A stretch of 64,000 nucleotides of DNA from contig NC_060023.1 in assembly GCF_021134715.1 (NCBI RefSeq), forward strand, positions 2,046,001 through 2,110,000. The letters are read 5' to 3'. Under the pieces are notes generated by a model that made no database searches, was not told the origin of the DNA, and saw only the letters and a program-made list of their open reading frames with translations. Positions 51,101-60,713 of the stretch are shown here, piece after piece; position 1 is the first letter of the stretch, and the number at the start of each line of letters is the position of its first letter. The DNA is from Daphnia pulex. Its lineage: Eukaryota; Arthropoda; Branchiopoda; Diplostraca; Daphniidae. Position numbers and translations under genes: made by a program.

Positions 51101-54006
51101 TCTTCAACGAATTTTCAAATCATCACACACAATTGAAGATTGACCTCAAACATTTGAAATGGGACGATCCGATAATTAAGGCAGTTTGCGATAGCATCTT
51201 GGACAAATGGGCACTGTGGCTCGATGAAATGGAAGTTGACGCGGCATTTTTAAGTTTCGAATGCATCAGCTATTTTTTTAGAAAAGAACTCATCGAGGTG
51301 CTCACACTACCCGAGAACCCTAGTGACATCGAATGGATGACACCGGCGCGTTCAGTTGTCGTGGCCAAACATCTAATAACAAATCGAGAGAACAAACCCA
51401 GTTTTTTAACGGCCGCTTGCGTAATTTTGGATAGACTGATCGAATCGAACGACAGTTTTTTCTACCCATCTGCTCACTACTATCGCTCTCTCATTTACAC
51501 AACAGACAATTTCCAAAAGAATAAAAAACCGTTTATCCGAACATTGCGAACCTGTGAATCTAATCTCATCAAGCACATAGAAATGCAATCGTCATGCCTT
51601 GACAAAATAACGCAAACAAAAAATATGAGATCTGACGAGAAGCTTCCGTTTTGCGTTGTCGATTCCTACAAACAGCAAAAGCAGAAAGTTATTCAAATAT
51701 TTCAATACTTTATTTGCTCCACAAGATCGTTGTTGGGAAGTCACAGTTGTTCAGCTTCTGATGTTCAAAATGCATTGATTGCAAAAAACACGAAAAACGA
51801 AAAAGCTAACGAAAAAAAGCTAATGAAAAAAGCTAACGAATTATTTGAATCGCTGGTGAAATCTAAGTGCATCATCAATCAAGTCAACGATGAAAAGACG
51901 GTCCCAAATCGAGATGCCGTTATTCAGCGAGTAGCCTATGACAATGGAGTTAGTCAATCGTCACTCGTTGAAAGCTTAGAAAACATAAGGGGCAAAAATG
52001 AATCATTCAACATTGAAAGGGGTGTGTCATTTTGCCGAACTATTAGCAAAGATAAGATTTTCGGAAAGAAAATAAGTAGCGATGGTCTCGGCGAGAGAGA
52101 AATTGAGAAGAAACTGAAAAGTATTCAGATGATTCGCTATTCCAGAAAAAAATTTTGGGAGTACATGTTGGATAAAGGAGTCCTCCAAGAGTGTGTGATC
52201 GTTTCCGAGTCTGAGGCTGCAAAAATGAATCGCTTAGACCCGGAATTCACTGATGGCATTTTCGTACAGTACAGTTATTCGGGCAGTTTCAAAGATTTAA
52301 AGAAGAATGAAAAAGTCATTTTCCGTAAGGAATATAAGAAAGCTAATACATGTCGTAATAACAAGGAAATTGATTACGATTATGCCCTTCTTGATCTCGA
52401 AAGGCTCAAGAGTGTCGACCTAACATCGTTTGGCCAGTTGAAAAGTCACGATTTGATGTACACGAATATCGATACCGACGAATGGCCACAGATATGGAAC
52501 GATTTGTTGAAACAAAATATTATTGACGAAAAGGGATATCTTGTCCCCAATAAGGAAACAAAACTTTTTAGATATCCCCAATGCCCGGCGTATGAAGTTC
52601 CTGTGAGAAAATTGATTGAAACAACGTTCGCTGTAGAAATAGTCAGGCGCCAGTGGCTGAATGCTGAAAAAGATCCAAATTCTCTCAAGGCAATTGAAAT
52701 ACTACCCCTGAAACCTTATCGAAAAATTCTGAACGATCTGAAGGCGTCACACGTCATTTGTGGAGCTCAAGTGACGGAGGATACGACACTTTTAGAGAAA
52801 ACTGTCAACGATATATGTTCATCAGAGGACACGCGTCAATGTGTTTTAGAATTCTTGAAAAGCCGCCAAGCAATCTACGTTACCACGAAAATGACACCGG
52901 ATACTTTTTGTCTCTATTCTCTTGAAAGCCACATTCGAACAATTAAAGAAATGTCAGGCGTCTTGTCTGAACTCCACGCTTTTACTCTGGTAGGATTTGA
53001 CCATGTAATTAACATGAAGGAACGAGCAGCGACATGGAAGTTTTTCGGTTCTGCCTCACTCGTCATTTTTGGTGGAGTTGCTCAGATTGTGGCTCGAGTT
53101 GTAGGTCACAATTTCGGGCTATTAACACAAGAATACGGTGACGCAGTATCACAACAGGGAATGGCTGACATCAATTACGGCATTCAAGCTATAAAATATC
53201 GACAAGAAATCACTTGGGACGATTACAAAAGGCATAAAATGGATCTGGTAAAATCTGATCTAGTTATGATTAGAGATGCAATGTTGAATTCCCTGGAGGC
53301 TGACGACGAATTTGAGTTTGAATCAGAATTGATGACGTCGGCGCCCTACTCAAGAGGAAACGAGAGAACAATTCGTGATCAATCCATATGCCAGGATAGG
53401 CCAGTAACCGAAGACAGCAGCGCAATCAATCACTTTCAATCAGTCGAGCACAAAGTCGATTTGTTTTTCCAACTTCGAGTCACGTTTCAAAGCACTTTAC
53501 TCGAGAAAACAAACAGCGTCATCAGAAAGAACTCGGTCGAAATGAAAGAGACACTGGGCAATCTCTATAGGTCACACGGACTAGAGAAAGCGCAAAAAAC
53601 CGTCAAAACAAAAATGAAAGAACTTGTCGACAACTCGTTTGACCATAGCCTAGGAGTGGCTGTAAAGGCATGGAATAAGCTGTTAGAGAAACAGTTCTTC
53701 CAACTAGACGATGCCGGGACTTTTAAATGGGAAAACAAAGAAGAACTTCGTACAAATTTGGTCCTAAAAATGGGAATATCAGTTATAAAACGCACACAAA
53801 TGGAGTGCATAAATAAATTTCACGCAGAACTGAGAAAATCCTGCTCGTCCGAATCATCAACAACCAATGACTTTGACGATGAGGAACGACACCGCTTTCT
53901 AACAAATGGAATAGCCAACATTAAATCTGAACTAGCTAGAAATGTAGAGAAGCTGACGCAGAAAATGATGGAGTATTTCATCCATAATCACAATGCATTC
54001 ACTTAG
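45150..54006 (+). CDS. Giant SecA-motor protein (about 2,883 residues)
   Basis: Three exons join in frame: 45150-46323, 46408-46824 and 46946-54006; the last is 7,061 nt without interruption. Residues 1-390 are mostly helical and end in a conserved-looking block (IKGIVIFVSK, VGLTSVHVDWHLES). A short Gly-rich stretch follows. Around 795-940 is an OTU-like fold with apparently lost catalytic residues. Residues about 1312-1862 are a complete SecA motor: Walker A STGEGKS (1333), SNDVLALRD, GELANFQRDYLLD, DEVDCMLLD (1443), VIDPHTG then WDGSLHQ, LLGTSGTLG, TNLAGRGTDI (about 1807) and QAMGRAGRNG (1844). The C-terminal ~1,000 residues contain a hydrophobic patch near 2562-2590. Bacterial SecA drives preproteins through SecYEG. 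The role here is unknown: no organelle presequence and no C-terminal zinc site are seen. A 5' UTR intron (donor about 44581, acceptor about 45068) is likely. Confidence 0.9.
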
Positions 54007-56028
54007 ATGCAAGATTTGACGCTTATTATTTAATTCTGAGCTTGCATTTAAAACTAATACAAATTCACAAACTCGATGGATGAGACCTTAACTCACGAAA
54101 ACGGAATCACAGTGGACAATTTCGACATGAGAATTGTTCGAGAATGCGGGTGGTGTACGTGATTGGCGCGTCTGCAACAGAAAAATTACATTGGACCACC
54201 GAAAAATTATCTTAAGAGTTAGTTGCCTTAATACTTATAGCAGGATATACTGGTGTCGGTGATAATTTTTGTACGATAAATAAAAAAAAGTTTTGCTTTG
54301 TAGCATTGTTCAATTAAACAGCAATGAAAATAAAAGTCATTTCAGTTAACCGCTTACATAACTTGTTTTGAACATGTTCCTTTTGTATGAATGGGAAATC
54401 CAGTCATTTACCAAATAACTATTAAAATGGATAAATATGGCAAGACAAAAAAGGCAAATGAAACCTTGCTGAGTCAACAAAAACCTCAAGAGAAACAGTC
54501 TTCCAGTCAACCACCTAGCTCAGGAATAATCGTACTCCAGGATAACGATTTATAATCAACACCATGGAATAGGAAAAAAGGAAGAATAGATAAACTTGAC
54601 CTACCTTTAATCCTGGGAAATACAGCCAGACATCCACATGTGAGCTCCATCCGCTTTCAGTTGAATCCACCAGCAGGCGGGGTAGGAAAAAGGGGGTCCT
54701 CATGAATACACTCATACTCACATGGGTGTACGGGGACATTTCAAGTAAGGAGAAGAAGAGATCCGTAGCTCAACGTGTAGTTTTTCCAATCAAACAGGAT
54801 GCTGTTTATCTGAATGAAAATTGGGTTACGAAAACAAATTAGCAGAAACAAAAGTAAGGAAAAGTTGAAAATGAGACACTGAATAAGCCATAATTATTAA
54901 TAAAAAGGAGGATTTAGGGTATCTTTATAATACACTGTGACATTTGAACAAGTCAAAGTCACACATCATTAAAATATTTAGCAGATTACAGAAATAAAAG
55001 TAATACAAATCAGTATCCTAGCGATAATACTGAGATTGTTGATAACAGGTCACTGCCAGAGCTAGCAAGACTTGCATATAGTGTTGTCTTGATAGCTGGC
55101 TCAACTGCTCGTTCAGGTCTTAAATCTTCACAAAGAAGAAGGTTAATTATAGTGCAAACATTGGGCCAACAAGGGGCTTACCAGCTATATCAAGCTAGTT
55201 AAGTAGTCAGACACTATTAACATTTCCCAGATCTGGAACAGGTTTAACTTTTACTCTATAACTCAGTTTTAACTTCTTTTCTTAGTTATATTTATTACCT
55301 GCCAAACAGCATGGAGAGCCGGGACACCACAGTTAATCCGACGACCACATTACTGTATAAGTTTATTGCGCTATTTTCCTGCAGTCGCGTACGTCCCGAA
55401 ATAGGAAATCGTTCGTGTTTTTTTTCTTTGTCTCAAACGGTTTCTTTTTCGACACTTGTAATAAACAAAACTAAAGCAGACGACACTATGTGAATGTAAG
55501 TTCTAATTTCTAGGGTACTTCTTTTTCTTTCACACTGATTTAGCCATTTAGGTGAAAATCACGCTGAATATGCCCCATTCAAAGGACACGAAAGAACCCC
55601 TCAGATAAAACGATAAAAGGCGATAATTATTTGCTTACCCCACCTCTCTACTTGAAACAAAATGGCGTTTTAGGTTTTAGTTGCTACCCTTCCTATCCAA
55701 TTCCCGCCTATTCCTATAGCCGTAGGCAGTTGGAAGTGTAAGATGGAATAAATGGAAATGAGTTAAAGTAAAATTTTGGAAAATGTACAAAATAGTAACC
55801 CTTATTAGCATAGAAACTCGTGTCCGAGATGAGAAAGGATGAACAATCGCTTGTAATAATATCCAACTCTTTTTATTCCCGATTCCCGAATATGTGAATT
55901 AAATGTCGCTACGTTTTAACTTAACAGTATGCGTTAGTTAACATACGGTGTGAGAGTGTGAGACAAATGTAAGGCCCATTTTTTTCAAACTTTTCCAAAC
56001 CGCTTTGCTCCTCTTGTAATTCTACTGC
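54007..56028. other. Intergenic; 3' UTR of SecA-like gene and a repeat-gene promoter relic
   Basis: AATAAA-like words near 54280 may end the SecA-like transcript. About 55590-55740 resembles the upstream flank of Tyr-rich gene B. Other open frames (for example 54515-54739 minus) lack support. Confidence 0.45.
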
Positions 56029-57391
56029 TCATACTTTTAAATAGGTAGTTGTTCCGATAAACCCATATTTAATATTTCCGTATGTGATACTCGGATTTGG
56101 GTTGCTGTAGATTGGGCAAGGGCCGTTGGGTTCTTTATCTAACCAGCCCCATACGTCGGGTTTGTCAGGATAGCCAGCGATTCCCATTGTGAGGACCATT
56201 CCTTTCTTTAATCCGTAGCTCATACTGGCCGATATTCCTCCCATGTTCCACTGATTGTAGTATTTGCAGTAAGCGTCCGATATAGAATTGAAATTCCCCT
56301 CAACCTGCATTTCAACAAAATGGATTACATTGGTTTGTTTTTTTTCAATCTCTAATCAATAAAGGCATACTGTTGGATTCGGTATCGTCCTGCCGTTCTG
56401 TTTGTAGAAACGTTGGATTTCTTTGAGGTCCCCTGTGTCAGTTCCGTCGACCGAGACGAAACGAGTCACGATGGTGAAAGGTTTGGTAGTGTCAACGCAA
56501 TAAGACGGCCCGCGTCCGTAGAATTTTTTCTTTCCAAGTGCGTACGGCAGATAAGCACATCCGGAAGGTTCGCAGCCGTTGTTGGTGGCATTGCAGGTGT
56601 GAGTGACCATCATTGTAGTTAAACTGTTGGCTTCAATAATGTCTAATTCGTGGCAAGATGGTTTGTTGGACTCGGGTAGCTGGGCGTCGCACCCGCCCGT
56701 TCCGTAAATGGGTCCTGTGTAACCGTGACTGGCCATCCCACCATCTTCTTCCATTCCGACAAAGAAAAAGGATGCGTCGAATCCGCATCCGACGGTAGAT
56801 AAGTCGACGTCAAAGCTTATCTCTCGGTTCAGCAGATAAACCATTTGATACCTGAGAATTTTATATTAACGTAACGATCCTGAACGTAGCATTGATAGGG
56901 TTGATATAATTACTTGTTAGAATTCGGGCCAGTGGTCAAGTAAATCCTGGGTCCTGTAGCTGGTGTCACGTACCTGAGCGTCAGATGAGTGCGTGAACTT
57001 GAAACAGTCGCACCGAATAAGGTATCATACTCAGCGGCTGTAAAAACCTGAATAGCATTTGACGGTATACTTAAACAACGTAAGTAATATTTAGAATTAA
57101 CGTAAAGACAAAATCATGATTCAATACCTTGTCGCACCGTTTTGGGTCGTAGCAGAGATTGTAAAATACACCTCTCCAGTTGTTATCGACAACCAAACCA
57201 GTAGCTAACGGTTCACAGTTATTCAAGCTGCTACACACGTAAACGATAAAGTCCAGGGCTCCTGTAGTACGGCCTGTCTGATTCATTTGAACATATCCTT
57301 CGTTCGTGACAGGTGAGGAGGTGACGAGCACGATTGTCCTAAACACTAAAATAACAAGACAAATTAGCCGTTTGTTGAAATAATTTGACAT
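56029..57391 (-). CDS. Glycoside hydrolase family 7 cellulase (cellobiohydrolase-like)
   Basis: Exons 57128-57391, 56914-57047, 56371-56851 and 56029-56304 join in frame to 384 residues. A signal peptide precedes the catalytic domain. GH7 landmarks: LTLRYVTP, PRIYLTTG, EISFDVDLSTVGCGFDASFFFVGM, GGCDAQLP, and the catalytic ExDxxE as HELDIIEANS (nucleophile Glu, Asp, acid/base Glu all present). These are followed by CAYLPYALGKKKFYGRGPSYCVDTTKPFTIVTRF, and near the C-terminus GMVLTMGIAGYP, WGWLDKEPNGPC and YGNIKYGFIG. No cellulose-binding module or linker is seen. It should release cellobiose from cellulose in the gut. GH7 is mainly fungal or protist; animal copies are known to me from crustaceans. 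An alternative upstream ATG lies at 57421. Confidence 0.9.
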
Positions 57392-58023
57392 CGTTGAACT
57401 ATTGATTTGGCCCCCTATCATTCAATTCAGCAGTTGACTAGTAACTGATGCGAACACGTAGTGTAATTCGTTGTTTCACCACACACACATCCTGTGGATA
57501 ACATCTGAATAAGCCATATTTTCAAGCTGGCACACTTGTGTCACATTAGCTACCATATGTTTCCTTTCGTTTGTGCTTGATGCGCATTGGGAACTAGTTT
57601 ATTTTTCGACACTAGAAAAAGGAACGATTCCATATTTTCAGAAAAACATTTGGAAACAATTAGTTCGCGGACTTAGTTTCTTATGCTATTTTACTGGAGA
57701 GACATTGAAAGTTAAAATTCTTTTTAATTTTGCGTTTGTTTTGTCAAATTAATTACTTTTGTTTTGTATTGAATCAACAGGATGTCAAAGAAAGGCTTCA
57801 TGATCAAATTATTGATCTTTTACCCGCACCACTGTAAGCTCAATTACTATTTAATAGAATTAGTTATTTTAAGACTAATATTCAAAAATTATGTACAGTA
57901 TCCATATATAATCTAAAGGCGTAATCTGATGCAATCCAATAAGCAGCAAACCTAATTTTATCTTCTCAGTTTTTTGTTCGGTCCATTTGAAAGAATTTTT
58001 TCCGCGAACGCCGGTGGGTTTCT
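57392..58023. other. Intergenic between GH7 and the first Spaetzle-like gene
   Basis: A CATCAGTTAC initiator-like word (minus, about 57447) may be the GH7 start region. Nothing else recognised. Confidence 0.4.
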
Positions 58024-58733
58024 TCAAGGTTTAAAAGCCCCAACTGCACATCCGCACGAGCCAGGCAACTTGAATTTTTCGATGGTGAAAGGAAATGCGT
58101 AATCGCTGGGATTGAAGACCAAAAAGCGGTGGAAAATGTTCTTCTGGATGCATTTGGAATCGTAGCAGGACGGGACCAGTGGGCAGACAGTGCCAACAAC
58201 CACGTCACATTCCTCAACTCGAGCCGTCTGGGTGTATTTGATGCCGTAGGACTCTACTCCATTGACGATGGTCCGCCACTTGCCTTCGACGTTAATGGCC
58301 CGTAGAGGACGGACGTACTCGGTGGAGCTCGGACAAAGGTAAATTTCGTCACTCAGTTTATCCAATCCGTCGACGGAATTGTCTGTGTTGGCCAGTTTAT
58401 CTTTGTAGAAAGCCAAAACGCTTTGGTAGTGCTGGTCCAGAGCATCTCTGACCTCTTGAAGAGGATATTCCGAGTCTTCCAGGCACCAAGACTTTGTAGT
58501 GTTTTTGGCGCAGTGCGGAATCTCGGCTTGATCGTATTTTGGCGGAGCACCGTACAAAGGTTTATTGTAGCTTGGATCGGGCGAGCTAAAAACTCCAACC
58601 AGCAACGAAGTAAAAATCTGTGTCCAAAAACATTGGGAAGTAATAGAAGAATAATTAATTTATGATTTATGTACACAAATTTATGTTTGAATTTGTTTTG
58701 TGAATTAGAACTTACTAATGAATTGATAGACAT
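58024..58733 (-). CDS. Spaetzle-like cysteine-knot protein 1
   Basis: Exon 1 (58716-58733) has 18 nt (MSINSL). Exon 2 (58024-58617) completes the signal peptide (IFTSLLVGVFSS) and the rest of 203 residues. The mature part has a Pro/Tyr-rich start, a helical region with PHCAKN...SWCLEDSEYP, and a C-terminal Spaetzle/NGF-like knot: LCPSSTEYVRPLRAINVEGKWRTIVNG, YTQTARVEECDVVVGTVC, SCYDSKCIQKNIFHR and LPGSCGC. Spaetzle proteins are secreted Toll ligands cleaved by serine proteases. No obvious processing site is evident before the knot. Divergently arranged with its paralogue at 59313. Confidence 0.85.
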
Positions 58734-58820
58734 TTTGTGACAAACAGCTGGAAAAGTTTTGGTTGTTCAGGCTCCAGTATGGTTAGAAAACAACTAATTC
58801 AAAATAAAGACCAAGCGCGC

Positions 58821-58827
58821 TTTATAT
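58821..58827 (-). promoter_or_regulatory. TATA box of Spaetzle-like gene 1
   Basis: The minus strand reads ATATAAAG about 90 bp upstream of the start codon. Confidence 0.45.
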
Positions 58828-59204
58828 TGTGCCCTGCCACTACCGCAAAAAAGTTCCAGTCGCTTTTACTTCCAGTTGACTGATTTAAATTTCACTAATT
58901 GGGAGATTAAGGTAAGGCGAGTCATCTGAAGTAGTTCGAAATTCTATGGTAAGTGGCTATGAGCGCTTCACATTTTGAGGTTGTGGTTAAGATCAACAGG
59001 AAACAAGTTGGACTGTGATGAATTAGTTTCGATTATTTGACCAATTCAAAGTTGGACAAACTCATTAATGAAAGTGAGTATTTCAAATGGGAACAAGACA
59101 GGTTCATTAGTGAAACTCAAATTCGAAATTTTGGTATTTTGTAAACCACAAACTCGAAAATACCACAATAGAGATGTGGCGTTGATCACCGATAGATGCA
59201 AATG

Positions 59205-59242
59205 TATAAAACCCTCGCCTGTTCTGAGTAAACTGCATCAGT
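59205..59242 (+). promoter_or_regulatory. TATA plus TCAGT initiator of Spaetzle-like gene 2
   Basis: TATAAA at 59205 and TCAGT at 59238, 33 bp apart; the start codon follows at 59313. Confidence 0.65.
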
Positions 59243-59312
59243 TGAAAGCTGACAGTCAAAAACACAGTTTGTATAGTTTTTAAGCCAATCACATATTATA
59301 AATTTATTAAAA

Positions 59313-60169
59313 ATGGAAATTTCATTGGTAATATTTAAAACGTTTTAATGAAAATTCCTTCTTTAAGATTAAAATCTGTTGTAGTTTTACTAATAATAAG
59401 TGTGAATCACATTCAAATTCTAGCTCTGTTTGGCTGCCGTATTGGTTGGAGCTGTTGCTGTGCCGGAACCGGATGCTGACCCCCAAACATATTCAAAACC
59501 TGCCTACCCAGCAGTTCCGTCCGATAACTGCAACCCTCGCAAGGCACCAAAGTGTTCGGAAAACAGCACTGAAACTTTCTGTCTCACAGACGCAGAATAC
59601 CCCGAAAAAGAAATCAGGGTAAGCCCAATTTTCCATACAAATTTGATACAAATATCTCCAGACTATTAATTAAAATCATAACCTGCTTTCAGAGTGCCAT
59701 CAAGTACGACCCGTTGGTGCTGCAGAGGTACTATGATATTGCCAAACAGTCGGCCGACAACTTGGTCGATGGACTGACATCTTTATCGGAGAAACATTAC
59801 GACTACTCCAACTACACGGGCAAGACTTTCGAGATGTCCAACTGGATCGGCGAGGAAGGATACATTTGCCCCAGCACTGTCCACTACGCCCGCCCTCTGC
59901 GCGCTCTGAACGTTGACGGTAAATGGCGTGCCATCATTCAAGATATCGCCTGGCCGGGATACACGCAGACCCAACGTGTCGAGACTTGCTTGTTCCCCGG
60001 CTCCCCTTGCCGCACTTTGGCTCCTTGTTATGGCAGCAAATGCTTGCAAAAGTACGTCTACCAGCGCATGTTGTCCTTCGATCCTTGCGATGCCAAAAAG
60101 GGAATTTTCATTGACCTTTACAAACTGCCATCGGCTTGCTCTTGCCACATTCCCGGTAAACTTCATTGA
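59313..60169 (+). CDS. Spaetzle-like cysteine-knot protein 2
   Basis: Exons 59313-59327 (MEISL), 59424-59618 and 59693-60169 join to 228 residues. The signal peptide reads MEISLLCLAAVLVGAVAV. The protein parallels gene 1: KCSENSTETFCLTDAEYPEKEIR, then a helical region, then the knot ICPSTVHYARPLRALNVDGKWRAIIQ, YTQTQRVETC, CRTLAPCYGSKCLQKYVYQRML and LPSACSCHIPG. It has one more intron than gene 1, at the EIR/SAIK junction. The tiny first coding exon is shared with gene 1 and with the C1q genes. Likely an extracellular Toll-type ligand or trunk-like factor, by family only. Confidence 0.87.
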
Positions 60170-60346
60170 GCCAATGATCCCTTATAGATAATACTAATCT
60201 TTCCTTTAATTAGCCTAAAATTTTCTCACCAGTAACGAAAAGTACGTCTTTTATGATAAGGTGAAAACGAAAACTTATTTGTGTGCGTTGAATTATGACA
60301 TTCTCATCAACATACCGCAAATAGTGAAAGAGAAATTAATAAAGTT

Positions 60347-60713
60347 TTAACTCACGATGGCGTCAGCTGATATTCTGCCGCATTTTCCTCCATAATCGAT
60401 GCTGCCACAGGGGTGCATCCGTCTGGTGTAGGAAGTTGATTCTACAATGTGCATAATTATGTTTTAATTGAGAAACTGTTTGACAGTTGTTTTTATTTAC
60501 CGTTACTGCTATTATTACGGGCGGGGAGGTACCGCACCGTAGAAGCAATTTCAGGAGTTTGCCCAAAGCTCTTCTATTACTGTAATGATTCAGCTGGAAG
60601 TTGATTGCATGCTTTTCAATTGGAAGTGGAAGTGGAAACTGCTGTGAACGTAAGAAATAATAACAACAACCACTTTAGAAGAGTCGCTAACTGAGAAGAC
60701 ATATACATACCAT
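60347..60713 (-). CDS. Candidate small secreted peptide precursor (73 residues)
   Basis: Four pieces join in consistent frame: 60711-60713 (ATG), 60640-60690, 60501-60573 and 60347-60441. The product opens with a strong signal peptide (MLATLLKWLLLLFLTFTA), has a short spacer, a dibasic RR site, and a 23-residue tail with one Cys pair eight residues apart (PCGSIDYGGKCGRIS). Splice sites at 60710, 60691, 60574 and 60442 are acceptable, but the donor before 60640 (GTTTCC) is weak. The layout resembles a neuropeptide or small hormone precursor; I do not recognise the family. The whole model is a hand-built hypothesis. It converges on Spaetzle-like gene 2. Confidence 0.3.

Noticed and set aside
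54515-54739. 74-codon minus-strand frame downstream of the SecA-like gene
   Set aside because: Contains donor-like GTGAGT and GTAGGT but no acceptor partner, and no recognisable protein.
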